Origin: DTU064 sp045588245
Lineage (GTDB): Bacteria; Bacillota; Clostridia; Oscillospirales; CAG-272
Reading direction: 5' to 3'
DNA: 64,000 nucleotides
Assembly: GCA_045588245.1 (NCBI GenBank)
Contig: JAZNDW010000019.1
Coordinates: forward strand, 1 to 64,000
Shown piece after piece: positions 40,909 through 51,335 of the stretch; the first letter of the stretch is position 1, and the number at the start of each line of letters is the position of its first letter. The translations under genes were made by a program, and so were the position numbers. The notes beneath the pieces are model-generated. The model was not told where the DNA came from and searched no databases. It saw only the letters and a program-made list of their open reading frames with translations.

Positions 40909-42105
40909 ATGTCAGAGCAAAGATTGATCGGAACAGTATCGCGCGGAGTACGCGCGCCTATAATCAGACAGGGCGATAATATTGCAGCTATCGTTGCCGA
41001 CAGCGTGATCGCTGCCGCAAAGAGCGAAAATCTTTCGCTCCGTCCCCGTGACGTTGTTGCAGTAACGGAAGCCGTTGTCGCAAGAGCGCAGGGCAATTAT
41101 GCCACAATAGAAGATATCGGCAACGATATCAAAGAAAAGTATCCGTCGGGTGAGCTCGGTGTCATTTTCCCGATCCTTTCGCGCAACCGCTTTGCAATGT
41201 GCCTTAAGGGAATCGCTTCCGGCGCAAAGAAGATCACCCTCATGCTCAGCTATCCCTCCGATGAGGTCGGAAACCATATCATTTCTCTTGACGCTTTGGA
41301 CGAAGCAGGTGTGAATCCTTGGTCCGACGTTCTCACGGAGGAACGTTTCATTGAGCTGTTCGGTCATCCGATGCACGAGTTCACCGGCGTTGACTACATC
41401 GAATACTATCGCAGACTCATCGAAGGTCAGGGCTGCGAAGCCAAGATCATTCTCGCAAACGATTGCCGTGCTATCCTGAAGTATTCAAAGAACGTTCTCG
41501 CCTGTGACATTCACACCCGCGCTCGCACTAAACGTCTCTTGAAGGCGGCAGGTGCAGAAATCGTGTACGGACTTGACGATATTCTCGCCGCTCCCGTTAA
41601 CGGCAGCGGCTATAACGAAAATTACGGTCTGCTCGGCAGCAACAAAGCAACAGAAACTTCCGTTAAGCTTTTCCCACGTGACTGCCAGCCGATCGTGCTT
41701 GACATTCAGAAGCGTATTTTTGACGCTACCGGCGTTAAAGTAGAGGTTATGGTCTACGGTGACGGCGCGTTCAAGGATCCCGCAGGAAAGATCTGGGAGC
41801 TTGCAGATCCGGTCGTTTCTCCTGCTTACACGGACGGCCTTGTCGGTCAGCCGAACGAGCTGAAGCTCAAGTACCTTGCAGACAACGACTTTGCACATCT
41901 CAAGGGCGATGAGCTCAAGGCGGCTATTTCGGAATATATCCGCAACAAGGACGATGACCTGCACGGTCAGATGGTTTCTCAGGGAACGACTCCCCGTAAC
42001 CTCACCGACCTTATCGGCTCGCTCTGCGACCTCACATCCGGCTCCGGCGACAAGGGCACACCTATCATCTGGATCCAGGGTTACTTCGACAACTACACGA
42101 TGTAA
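40909..42105 (+). CDS. CofE/FbiB-like gamma-glutamyl ligase family protein
   Basis: About 398 residues, resembling the F420-0:gamma-glutamyl ligase (CofE) fold that adds glutamate to a phospho-cofactor using GTP. Visible are RAPIIRQGDNIAAIV, DVVAVTEAVVARAQGN near the N-terminus, and VMVYGDGAFKDPAGKIWELADPVV in the C-terminal part. Nothing else in the window points to F420 synthesis, and F420 is not expected in this group, so the substrate is probably different (inference). ATG at 40909 is preferred; a TTG six codons upstream lacks a better site. Confidence 0.7.
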   Translation: MSEQRLIGTVSRGVRAPIIRQGDNIAAIVADSVIAAAKSENLSLRPRDVVAVTEAVVARAQGNYATIEDIGNDIKEKYPSGELGVIFPILSRNRFAMCLKGIASGAKKITLMLSYPSDEVGNHIISLDALDEAGVNPWSDVLTEERFIELFGHPMHEFTGVDYIEYYRRLIEGQGCEAKIILANDCRAILKYSKNVLACDIHTRARTKRLLKAAGAEIVYGLDDILAAPVNGSGYNENYGLLGSNKATETSVKLFPRDCQPIVLDIQKRIFDATGVKVEVMVYGDGAFKDPAGKIWELADPVVSPAYTDGLVGQPNELKLKYLADNDFAHLKGDELKAAISEYIRNKDDDLHGQMVSQGTTPRNLTDLIGSLCDLTSGSGDKGTPIIWIQGYFDNYTM

Positions 42106-42145
42106 TTTCTCAAGGACACTCGATCAACTCAAAAAACTTATAACA

Positions 42146-42171
42146 AAAAAGGAACCGTGAGGTTCCTTTTT
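42146..42171 (+). terminator. Rho-independent terminator of the CofE-like gene
   Basis: Stem AAAAAGGAACC / GGTTCCTTTTT with a GTGA loop, followed by more T. Confidence 0.85.
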
Positions 42172-42230
42172 GTTTTGCTGCGATGAATTTTTTTCCGTTC
42201 CTTGCCCCTATTTGAAGGTTTTTCGGGGAG

Positions 42231-42268
42231 TGCGAGGGATGTTTTTTAAGGAAAAAACATCCCTCGCA
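42231..42268. repeat. Perfect 17-bp inverted repeat downstream of pfkA
   Basis: Arms 42231-42247 and 42252-42268 pair perfectly around a four-base loop, 15 bases past the pfkA stop codon. T/A runs lie inside the stem rather than after it, so on the minus strand it is a very stable 3' end structure but not a textbook terminator. Confidence 0.7.
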
Positions 42269-42283
42269 TATATAATATCAATA

Positions 42284-43345
42284 TTACTTCGACAGTCTGT
42301 TTGCGACGTCGTAAAGATTTCGCAGATATGCACGCTTTTCGGCGCAGATGTGCTGCATTTCGGAGATGTCGGCGAGGGAGTAGGGCTTAAGATCGCCTTC
42401 TCTCAGCTTGCCTTTATACATCTGGTCAAGACGGAGCGCATACGTGATGTCCATGGGCTCGATGCTGCCGTTCGATTCGCACATAACGAGGTTGCTGTCA
42501 CCTGCGAGCAGGCATTCAACCGCTTTATCTGCCATGCGAGTGGCGAGCATTCTGTCGCGGAGCGTGGGCGAGCCGCCGCGGAGAACGTGTCCGAGACGTG
42601 CAAATCGGGTCTCAACACCTGTCTGTTCGGGAATGAGCTTGGAAAGGCGCTCTGCGTAATCACCGAGGCCCTCGGCAACGACTACGATATAGTGGCGCTT
42701 TCCGCCATCGCGTCCCTTCTGGATCTTTTCGATAAGCTCTGCTTCGTCAAACGGGATCTCCTTAATGGCGATGCCGATAGCACCGACGGAGATGCCGACT
42801 TCGAGAGCGATATAACCGGCGTCGCGGCCCATAACCTCAACGACGTTTGCACGCGCGTGAGATTCGCAGGTGTCGCGCAGGCGGTCGATCATGGACAGAC
42901 ACGTGTTGGATGCCGTGTCAAAGCCGATCGTGTAGTCTGTGGAGGTGATGTCGTTGTCGATCGTTGCGGGGATGCCAATAGTAGGGATACCTTGTGCTGT
43001 GAGGTCAACGCCGCCGCGGAAGGTACCGTCTCCTCCGATAACGATGACACCGTCGATGCCGTTTTCACGGCACGTCTGTGCTGCCGCCTGTTGTCCTTCA
43101 AGCGAACGGAAACGATGGCAACGGTCGGAATAAAGGATCGTGCCGCCTTCGTTAAGAATGCCTGACACGTCACGGTAGGAAAACGTTTTCATTTCATTGT
43201 CGATGAGTCCGCGATAGCCCTTGTAAATGCCGACAACCTCGACTCCGCGTTCGATGGCGGAACGTGTGACTGCGCGTACAGCGGCGTTCATTCCGGGAGC
43301 GTCTCCGCCCGATGTAAGTACGCCGATCTTCTTGAATGTAGCCAT
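42284..43345 (-). CDS. pfkA: ATP-dependent 6-phosphofructokinase
   Basis: Commits fructose-6-phosphate to glycolysis. 353 residues, slightly longer than the 320-residue bacterial type. N-terminal GVLTSGGDAPGMNA; nucleotide site GGDGT (104-108), where Gly at the key position marks ATP rather than PPi use; catalytic PATIDND (126-132) with Ala in the second selectivity position; substrate motif MGRDAGYIA; and LGHVLRGGSPT. The start follows AAGGAG. Upstream neighbours are pncC and ddl. Confidence 0.95.
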   Translation of the reverse strand: MATFKKIGVLTSGGDAPGMNAAVRAVTRSAIERGVEVVGIYKGYRGLIDNEMKTFSYRDVSGILNEGGTILYSDRCHRFRSLEGQQAAAQTCRENGIDGVIVIGGDGTFRGGVDLTAQGIPTIGIPATIDNDITSTDYTIGFDTASNTCLSMIDRLRDTCESHARANVVEVMGRDAGYIALEVGISVGAIGIAIKEIPFDEAELIEKIQKGRDGGKRHYIVVVAEGLGDYAERLSKLIPEQTGVETRFARLGHVLRGGSPTLRDRMLATRMADKAVECLLAGDSNLVMCESNGSIEPMDITYALRLDQMYKGKLREGDLKPYSLADISEMQHICAEKRAYLRNLYDVANRLSK

Positions 43346-43374
43346 GATAAGTATCTCCTTTATAAAATTCCGTA

Positions 43375-43887
43375 TTATTTATAAAATTCCGAAGTTTTGA
43401 TAACGAGCTTGAGAGCCGCCTCGGCGGTGGCATATCGGATCGTGTCGCGTCCGGCATCGGAAGGGAGAGAGAGCTTCACAACTTCTCTATGACGGTCGGA
43501 ATCAACTCCGATGTAGACGGTGCCGACGGGCTTTTCGGGTGTGCCGCCTGCAGGACCGGCTATTCCTGTGGCGGAAACGGCAATATCGGTGCCGCAAACG
43601 CGGCGTGCGCCGACCGCCATTTCCATGGCGACGGGCTCGGAAACGGCGCCGTATTTTGCCAATGAATCGCGTGATACGCCGAGGACGGCGGCTTTAACTT
43701 CGTTGGAATATGAAACGATGCCGCCCTCAAAAACTGCTGAAGCGCCCGAAATGTCCGTTATGAGCTTTGAGATGAGTCCGCCCGTGCAGGATTCTGCGGC
43801 GGAGAGTGACAGATGTAAATGGGACAGAGCGGCAACGGCTGAGTATGCCGCATCAGTGGCTGCGTTGTGAAGAAAACCGTTGTTCAT
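43375..43887 (-). CDS. pncC: CinA C-terminal domain protein, NMN amidohydrolase
   Basis: Deamidates nicotinamide mononucleotide in pyridine recycling. 170 residues, only the CinA C-terminal domain. Visible: SAAESCTGGLISKLIT (the conserved Ser/Cys/Thr strip of the active site), GGIVSYSNEVK, and VSATGIAGPAGGT near residues 105-118. It lies between ddl and pfkA on the minus strand. Confidence 0.92.
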   Translation of the reverse strand: MNNGFLHNAATDAAYSAVAALSHLHLSLSAAESCTGGLISKLITDISGASAVFEGGIVSYSNEVKAAVLGVSRDSLAKYGAVSEPVAMEMAVGARRVCGTDIAVSATGIAGPAGGTPEKPVGTVYIGVDSDRHREVVKLSLPSDAGRDTIRYATAEAALKLVIKTSEFYK

Positions 43888-43924
43888 GGGGATGATCCTG
43901 CCCTTCCTTTTTTTGATTTGTTGA

Positions 43925-44998
43925 TTATATTCCCGCGCCTTCGATCAAACGCGAGATGAGCTCGGTGAAACCGATTCCGTGCTTATCCATGAGCTGAGGG
44001 TACATACTGATCGAGGTGAATCCGGGCAGCGTGTTGATCTCGTTGAAGATCACGTCCTCTGTTCCCTTGAAATCTCTGATGAAAAAGTCGATGCGGGAAA
44101 AACCGCGGCAGCCGAGCACGGAGAAGATCAGCTCCGCGATCTCGCGTATGCGCATTTCGGTTTCCGGCATGATCCTTGCCGGAATAAAATATTCGGCTGT
44201 GTCGGTTTCGTATTTGGTTTCGTAATCGTAAAACTCCGCGCCGGGATTGATCTCGCCGCAAGGCGAGAGAATGATACCGCCGTCCTCGTCCTCAAGTGTG
44301 GCGATCTCAACTTCGCGCGCCTTGATGAATTCTTCAACGAGTATCTTCACGTCGTACTTTGCGGCTTCGCGGAGTGCCGCCGTCAGTCCGTCGCGGTCTG
44401 TAGCCTTGCCTGCGCCGACTGAGGAGCCTGAAGAGGAGGGCTTGACGAATACGGGATAGCCGAGAGTTGCCTCTGTTCGTGTGATAACGGCATCGATATC
44501 ACGCTCGATCTCGCGGGCGGTGAATACCATGGCGTTAGCCTGCGGCACCTCGTAATTGGAAAGTATCAGCTTCGTGAGGGTTTTATCCATAGAGATGGCG
44601 GAGGAGGCACAGCCGCATCCGACGTAGGGGATGCCGCAAAGGGAAAGGAGTCCCTGAAGCGTTCCGTCCTCGCAGTATTTACCGTGTACCACGGGGAATA
44701 CGACGTCAACGGCGAGCTTTTCTATGGTACCGTCGGCACGGGTGACGATGAAACCACCGTCCCCGTTTGCGGGGGCGATGGTGACGGGGAAGACGAACTC
44801 GGTCGAGTGCCACGTATCGTTTACGATAGAGGAGATGTCGCCCTCGTACAGGTACCATTTACCGTCGGAGGTGATGCCGACTGTCGATACGTTATATTTT
44901 TCACGGTCAATGTTATTAAGTACGCTTTCAACGGAGCGAAGCGAAACCTTATATTCCGTCGATTTGCCTCCGAAGATGCAAACAACATTTTTCTTCAT
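43925..44998 (-). CDS. ddl: D-alanine--D-alanine ligase
   Basis: Makes D-Ala-D-Ala for peptidoglycan. About 357 residues with the ATP-grasp fold. N-terminal CIFGGKSTEYKVSL; the Ser/Gly-rich loop KPSSSGSSVGAG; the omega-loop YETKYETDTAEYF, with the tyrosine-containing KY-type loop of D-Ala-D-Ala ligases rather than the Van D-Ala-D-Lac form; and DFFIRD with FNEINTLPGFTSISMYP at the metal site. The start is the ATG two codons into the frame. Confidence 0.93.
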   Translation of the reverse strand: MKKNVVCIFGGKSTEYKVSLRSVESVLNNIDREKYNVSTVGITSDGKWYLYEGDISSIVNDTWHSTEFVFPVTIAPANGDGGFIVTRADGTIEKLAVDVVFPVVHGKYCEDGTLQGLLSLCGIPYVGCGCASSAISMDKTLTKLILSNYEVPQANAMVFTAREIERDIDAVITRTEATLGYPVFVKPSSSGSSVGAGKATDRDGLTAALREAAKYDVKILVEEFIKAREVEIATLEDEDGGIILSPCGEINPGAEFYDYETKYETDTAEYFIPARIMPETEMRIREIAELIFSVLGCRGFSRIDFFIRDFKGTEDVIFNEINTLPGFTSISMYPQLMDKHGIGFTELISRLIEGAGI

Positions 44999-45025
44999 AA
45001 TCAAATGCCTTTCAAGAGTTATCGG

Positions 45026-46612
45026 TTAACGTTTATATAGATAATATTCAATCGAGTCGCGGAGCGCCTGCCAGCTCGCGTCGACGATGTCGACGGAAAC
45101 GCCGATTGTGCGCCACACGGAAACGCCGTCCGTACTTTCTATCAGTACGCGGACAGACGAAGCCGTCGTTTCGCTTGCTGAGTCGAGCACGCGGACCTTA
45201 TAGTCCGAAAGTCTGACGTCGGCGAGCGTTGGATAAAAGCGTGACAGCGCTCGGCGGAGCGCCACGTCAAGCGCGTTGACAGGACCGTCGCCTTCTGCGG
45301 CGGTGAGCTCCTCTGTGCGGCCGCCTTCCGCGTCGGGGATAGCGACTTTGATGAGCGCGGAGCACTTGCTGTCGGGATTGATCGAAAGCGGCTCGCTTAT
45401 CATGACGCGGAAAGTCAGAAGCTCGAATGCCGATCTGCGCAGTCCGAGCGCTTCAAGCACGACGAGCAGGAGTGATGCCTCCGCATTTTCAAATTGGAAG
45501 CCGCGGGCTTCGTATTCCTTGATCTTGGCGATGACGGTGTTGAACCGTTCGGTGCCAACCTCGATGTTAAGCTCTGGTGCAAGCCGTTCGAGAACGGCAT
45601 GATACGCGCTTTTGCCTGCGATTCCCGAAATGAGCAGATTACTTGCGTTTCCGACGAGCTCGGGAGTCATATGCTCAAAGGTGCGCGGAGTTTTGCGAAC
45701 GGCGTCGATGTGCATTCCTGCCTTATGGGTGAAAGCGTATCCGCCGATGAAGGGGGCGTGTTCGTTAAAGGAGAGGTTGGCGGTCTCCATGATGGAGCGC
45801 GCCGTGCGCGTCAGCATGGAAAGATTGTCTTTGGGGACGCATGAATATCCGAGCTTCAGCTGTAAAACGGGGATCACGGTGTTGAGATTGCAGTTTCCGC
45901 AACGTTCACCGATTCCGCAAACGGTGCCCTGCACCTGAACGGCGCCGCAAAGCACCGCTTCTGTGGAGCAAGCGACAGCCATGCCCATGTCGTCGTGACA
46001 GTGTATTGCAAGCTTTGCTGTGGGAAGCTTCTGATGGACGGAGTTGACGACGACGCCGACGGCGTCGGGAAGCATACCGCCGTTTGTATCGCAGAGGACG
46101 AGCCTTTCAGCACCCGCGTCAAGCGCGGCACGAAGGACGCTGACGGCGTAAACGGGATTGTCGCCGTAACCGTCGAAGAAGTGCTCGGCGTCGAAGAATA
46201 CGTGCTTGCCCGCATCGCAGAGATATGATACGGAATCAACGATCATGGCAATGTTTTCTTCGGGAGTTGTGTTTAAGACGGAGGATACCTGATACTCCCA
46301 CGCTTTGCCCACGATGGCAACGTATTTTACTGCAGAAGCTGCGAGAGAAACGAGTACAGGGTCCTCGTCTGCTCGTTTGCCGGCGCGTCTTGTGGCGCAG
46401 AAAGCAACGAGTTCGGCAACGGACAGTTCGAGCTTATCGCAATCGGCGAAAAAAGCCGCGTCCTTGGGCGATGCGGCATTACCCGCTTCAATAAAGGATA
46501 CGCCGAGCGCGTCAAGAGCGTGAATGATGCTTATTCTGTTGTCATCGGTGAAGTCAATTCCGGCACCTTGCGCGCCGTCGCGCAAGGTGGTATCGTAGAT
46601 TTCAACTTTCAT
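45026..46612 (-). CDS. cimA: (R)-citramalate synthase
   Basis: Condenses pyruvate with acetyl-CoA to citramalate, opening a threonine-independent isoleucine route. 528 residues: a TIM-barrel HMGL-like domain with DTTLRDGAQGAG and the metal/HCHDDMG site, and a C-terminal LeuA allosteric domain (~395 to the end). The CimA-type features are the AGQ..G variant in the first motif and the extended linker. Follows leuA, a natural pairing for branched-chain amino acid synthesis, with a 51-base gap. Confidence 0.9.
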   Translation of the reverse strand: MKVEIYDTTLRDGAQGAGIDFTDDNRISIIHALDALGVSFIEAGNAASPKDAAFFADCDKLELSVAELVAFCATRRAGKRADEDPVLVSLAASAVKYVAIVGKAWEYQVSSVLNTTPEENIAMIVDSVSYLCDAGKHVFFDAEHFFDGYGDNPVYAVSVLRAALDAGAERLVLCDTNGGMLPDAVGVVVNSVHQKLPTAKLAIHCHDDMGMAVACSTEAVLCGAVQVQGTVCGIGERCGNCNLNTVIPVLQLKLGYSCVPKDNLSMLTRTARSIMETANLSFNEHAPFIGGYAFTHKAGMHIDAVRKTPRTFEHMTPELVGNASNLLISGIAGKSAYHAVLERLAPELNIEVGTERFNTVIAKIKEYEARGFQFENAEASLLLVVLEALGLRRSAFELLTFRVMISEPLSINPDSKCSALIKVAIPDAEGGRTEELTAAEGDGPVNALDVALRRALSRFYPTLADVRLSDYKVRVLDSASETTASSVRVLIESTDGVSVWRTIGVSVDIVDASWQALRDSIEYYLYKR

Positions 46613-46663
46613 AGCGTCGGGGTTGCCTTTCTTTATTTATGTCGAACCTGAATCTGTGACGGA

Positions 46664-48204
<1,541 letters not shown>

Positions 48205-48208
<4 letters not shown>

Positions 48209-49032
48209 TTTTTGCGGCGCAGGATCGCGGCACGCGGTCGTTTTTCAAGGTCAAGTTTTATGTCTGCGGAAAATCCGTTTTGCTCCGAAAGCGCAACAAG
48301 ATCATCGGCTTGATCGTAGCCGATCTCAAAGATAAAGGCTCCGTCGGGCAAAAGAAAATCGGAATAGTTTTTGATGATGGCGCGATAGAAGTCGAGCCCG
48401 TCAACACCGCCGTCAAGCGCGATCTCGGGCTCGTAGGCGAGCTCGGGGTCGAGTGTCGGAATAACGTCACGGCGGATATACGGCGGATTCGATACGATGA
48501 CGTCGTACTTCGACTTAAGGGGTGACGACGCGGTCACGTCGGCGAGAATGAAATCGATGCGGTCGGCAACACCGAGCGCGTCGGCATTCTTCTTCGCCAT
48601 GGTGAGTGCATCGGCGGAGATGTCAACGGCGGTCACAGCGGCGTCGGAATTTCTGAGTATCGCAATACCGATACAACCGCTGCCGCAGCATAAGTCTGCG
48701 ACACGCGCCTTTTTGGGCAGGGCGGAGAGCGTCAGCGAAACGATATCCTCCGTTTCCGACCTTGGAATGAGGCAGGCAGAGGAGACTTTATATTCGTCGC
48801 CGTAAAAGCTCCATTTGCCGAGAATGTACTGAAGCGGTTCGCGTGCGGCGCGCCGCACCAGCATATCGCAAAAAGCGGAATAGCATTCATTTGGGGAAAT
48901 GTCCTCGTCAAGCGAGAACAAAAGTGAGGCTGCGGAGCGACCGGACACGTGCGAGTATAGCGTCAGAACGTCGCTTTTTGCGCTATCGATGCCGACGTCG
49001 GCAAGCGTGCCGATTGCGTCCCTGAGTGTCAT
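48205..49032 (-). CDS. prmC: Release factor glutamine N5-methyltransferase
   Basis: Methylates the Gln of the GGQ loop in RF1/RF2, boosting termination. 275 residues: an N-terminal helical domain (~1-85), SAM motif VADLCCGSGCIGIA, and the catalytic NPPY in VSNPPYIRRD. The ATG overlaps the preceding DUF1385 gene stop by four bases. DUF1385 followed by prmC is a recurring order in Clostridia, usually near prfA; prfA itself is not in the window. Confidence 0.95.
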
Positions 49033-50069
49033 TCTGCGTCGCTCTTCTCTGCGGTATCTATGTCAGCAGTGTCGGCTTCTTCTTTTGATCTGTCATAGGT
49101 CTTGGGATCAAAACCGGGAAACTCCTCGGGCATTGAGAGCTTGATGGAGGTTATGGCAACCTCAAGCTGCTGAAGGTCGGGCTCGCGTGTCGTGATGCGC
49201 TGCATCCACAGTCCTGGTGCGGAAAGGATCTTTGTAAGCAGATTCTCATGCTTGCCTGCGTACATCAGATACTCAAAGCTGAGACCCATAACAATGGGGA
49301 GCATGCATATCTTAACGAGCGACTGCACGTACCAAGCCCACGTGTGAGGCACGACCGTGTAAATGAGTATACTGAGAATGAGGATAACGAAAATGAAGCT
49401 CGTTCCGCAACGGGGGTGAAAACGGCTGCATTTTGCTGCATTTTCGGGAGTGAGCTCGTAGCCAAGCTCGTAGCAGGCGATGGATTTGTGCTCAGCTCCG
49501 TGGTATTGGAAGGTGCGCTTGATGTCGTTCATGAGCGAAACGAGCAGAATATATCCGACGAATATGCAGATACGCATCACGCCCGCAAACAGACTGACGA
49601 ACCAGTTTGACGAAAGTGCGGGAATGGCAGACGTAATAACGTTGGCAAGGTACGTCGGCAAAAGTGCGAACAGACCGATGCCGAGACCGAGACCGAGCAC
49701 CATTCCGATAGCCATAACGACGTCGAGAATGCCTTTGCCGAATTTTTCTCTGAGCCAGCGTTCAAATTTCGTTTCTTCCATTTCCTCGTCGATGCCGAGC
49801 AGCTCTGCGGAATCGGACAAACATCCGAACGACATTTTCATGGATTCGATAAAGCTGACAACACCGCGGATGATGGGAAGGTTGAATATTTTCTTCTTTT
49901 TTCTGATGGACGTAAAGGTTGATTCTTTGATATTAAGCGAGCCGTTCTCTCCTCTGACGGTGAGGGCGATCTTATCGCCGCAACGCATCATAACGCCTTC
50001 GAGTACGGCTTCTCCTCCGACTTTGCCTCTGCGGCACAAAAGATCCTGATTCAGATTTTCTTTTTTCAT
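49029..50069 (-). CDS. DUF1385 family membrane protein
   Basis: About 346 residues: an N-terminal GGEAVLEGVMMR block typical of the family, four to five membrane helices (~95-125, ~145-175, ~215-260), and the strongly conserved YHGAEHKSIACYE motif near residue 185 with a following CSRFHPRCGTSF. The His/Glu/Cys pattern hints at a metal or catalytic site, but no activity is established. The start at 50069 is the first ATG before the conserved core; no ribosome-binding site is evident there, so the true start may differ. Confidence 0.8.
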   Translation of the reverse strand: MKKENLNQDLLCRRGKVGGEAVLEGVMMRCGDKIALTVRGENGSLNIKESTFTSIRKKKKIFNLPIIRGVVSFIESMKMSFGCLSDSAELLGIDEEMEETKFERWLREKFGKGILDVVMAIGMVLGLGLGIGLFALLPTYLANVITSAIPALSSNWFVSLFAGVMRICIFVGYILLVSLMNDIKRTFQYHGAEHKSIACYELGYELTPENAAKCSRFHPRCGTSFIFVILILSILIYTVVPHTWAWYVQSLVKICMLPIVMGLSFEYLMYAGKHENLLTKILSAPGLWMQRITTREPDLQQLEVAITSIKLSMPEEFPGFDPKTYDRSKEEADTADIDTAEKSDAE

Positions 50070-50252
50070 TGGAACAGTGTAGGGTACCTTTCTATAATAT
50101 GTCGCCGTAAACGGCGCGGTTTTATTGTGGTTGTTTTCGGTGCCGCCGTTCGCGGCACGTATACATAAACATTGTAACACAAACGATGTATTAAATAAAT
50201 ATAATATTATTAATTTTTTATATATTTGCGCCGTCATCGACGTTGGTACTGC

Positions 50253-51056
50253 TTAAAACGCCGCGTACTTATAACCGAGCGGTGATTTTTTGTATTCACG
50301 CGGCGTCATGCCGACGATGCGCGAAAAATTGCGGTTGAAGGTGCGCAGACTGCCGTATCCGCAATCCGCGGCGATGTCGATAACGGGGCGATCGGTGTTT
50401 TTCAGTAGATAACAAGCTCGGTCTATCCTGAGCATATTCACGTATTCGGTGTAGGATATGCCGATCTTTTCGGAAAAAAGCTTTGACAGATAGCTGTAAT
50501 CGTATCCGATTGCGGCGGCAAGATTTGATAAAAGGCAGCTTTCGGTGAAATTGTCTGCGGCAAAACGGAAGATGCGATGCATGAGATCACGGCTGTCGGG
50601 CAATTCGCTGCCGTCAACATCACGGAAATCGCTTTCGGTGAAAAAGCTGCAGTAATAATATAAAAGCCCCTTCATTTCCTCGATCGTGGCGGTATTGCCG
50701 ACGGCGCTCCAGAGCTCTAACCACGCGGAATTTACGATATGCTTTTTGGGCGCTGAGGGGATCTTGTTCTGCATCTTTGCGTTGAAATGTGCAATCAGCT
50801 CGGGCTTGATAAGAATAAGCTTATGGTGAGACGAGCTGACGGCGGTGAGGCTGTGTATCTGATTCGGAAAGATGAAAAGCGAATCGTTTTTACAAAGCGT
50901 ATATACGGTGCCGTCTACGGCAACGTCCATCTGTCCGTCTGTTATGATGATGATCTCATACCAGCGGTGCAGATGTTGAGGATATGAAAAGTCGACGGCT
51001 TCTTCAACGGCGAACCAGTCGCGGTTTATATCATCGCGTTTTTCGTAGTAAAACAT
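50253..51056 (-). CDS. AraC family transcriptional regulator
   Basis: About 267 residues. An N-terminal cupin-like ligand domain (HLHRWYEIIIITDGQMDV) precedes a C-terminal double HTH with the AraC signature (IDIAADCGYGSLRTFNRNFSRIVGMTPREYKKS). This suggests a regulator responding to a sugar or stress metabolite; no target operon is adjacent. The start at 51056 has GGGAGG ten bases upstream, with eight more in-frame codons before it. Its own consensus promoter is 40-70 bases upstream. Confidence 0.88.
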   Translation of the reverse strand: MFYYEKRDDINRDWFAVEEAVDFSYPQHLHRWYEIIIITDGQMDVAVDGTVYTLCKNDSLFIFPNQIHSLTAVSSSHHKLILIKPELIAHFNAKMQNKIPSAPKKHIVNSAWLELWSAVGNTATIEEMKGLLYYYCSFFTESDFRDVDGSELPDSRDLMHRIFRFAADNFTESCLLSNLAAAIGYDYSYLSKLFSEKIGISYTEYVNMLRIDRACYLLKNTDRPVIDIAADCGYGSLRTFNRNFSRIVGMTPREYKKSPLGYKYAAF

Positions 51057-51094
51057 ATTCGGTAAGCCTCCCGAAAACACAAATATTGTCTATT

Positions 51095-51123
51095 ATTGTA
51101 TCCTTATTTTGCGCGCTTGTCAA
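51095..51123 (-). promoter_or_regulatory. Sigma-A promoter of the AraC-type regulator
   Basis: On the minus strand TTGACA (complement of 51118-51123), 17-base spacer, TACAAT (complement of 51095-51100). Confidence 0.8.
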
Positions 51124-51260
51124 GCCCGTATTGCGTTGCCGATACACGTCTTTGATAAAGCGTATGTTTTTGTTGCGTTTTCGTCGTCTCGGAACAAGAA
51201 AGACAAATGCAAAACAATAAAAATGCCAGTAATATCGCAAAAAAATGAGCCTATACAAGT

Positions 51261-51298
51261 AAAACGACCGAGCTGTCGCTTGCGCGGCGGCTCGGTCG
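51261..51298 (-). terminator. Terminator after the FAD synthetase gene
   Basis: Stem CGACCGAGC / GCTCGGTCG (51265-51273 with 51290-51298) around an inner CGC/GCG hairpin, followed on the minus strand by TTTTACTT. Confidence 0.75.
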
Positions 51299-51335
51299 GG
51301 AGGCTTGCCATGATTGTAGTTAGTCAAATGTATAA

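Noticed and set aside
42170..43165. Open frame antisense to pfkA
   Set aside because: Shadow of the phosphofructokinase gene; no start signal.
42284..43345. PPi-dependent phosphofructokinase
   Set aside because: The selectivity site is GGDGT with Gly, not Asp, and PATIDND has Ala rather than Lys.
43925..44998. Van-type D-Ala-D-Lac ligase
   Set aside because: The omega-loop has the tyrosine KY pattern of D-Ala-D-Ala ligases, and no vanH or vanX gene is adjacent despite the VanY-like gene at 26.6 kb.
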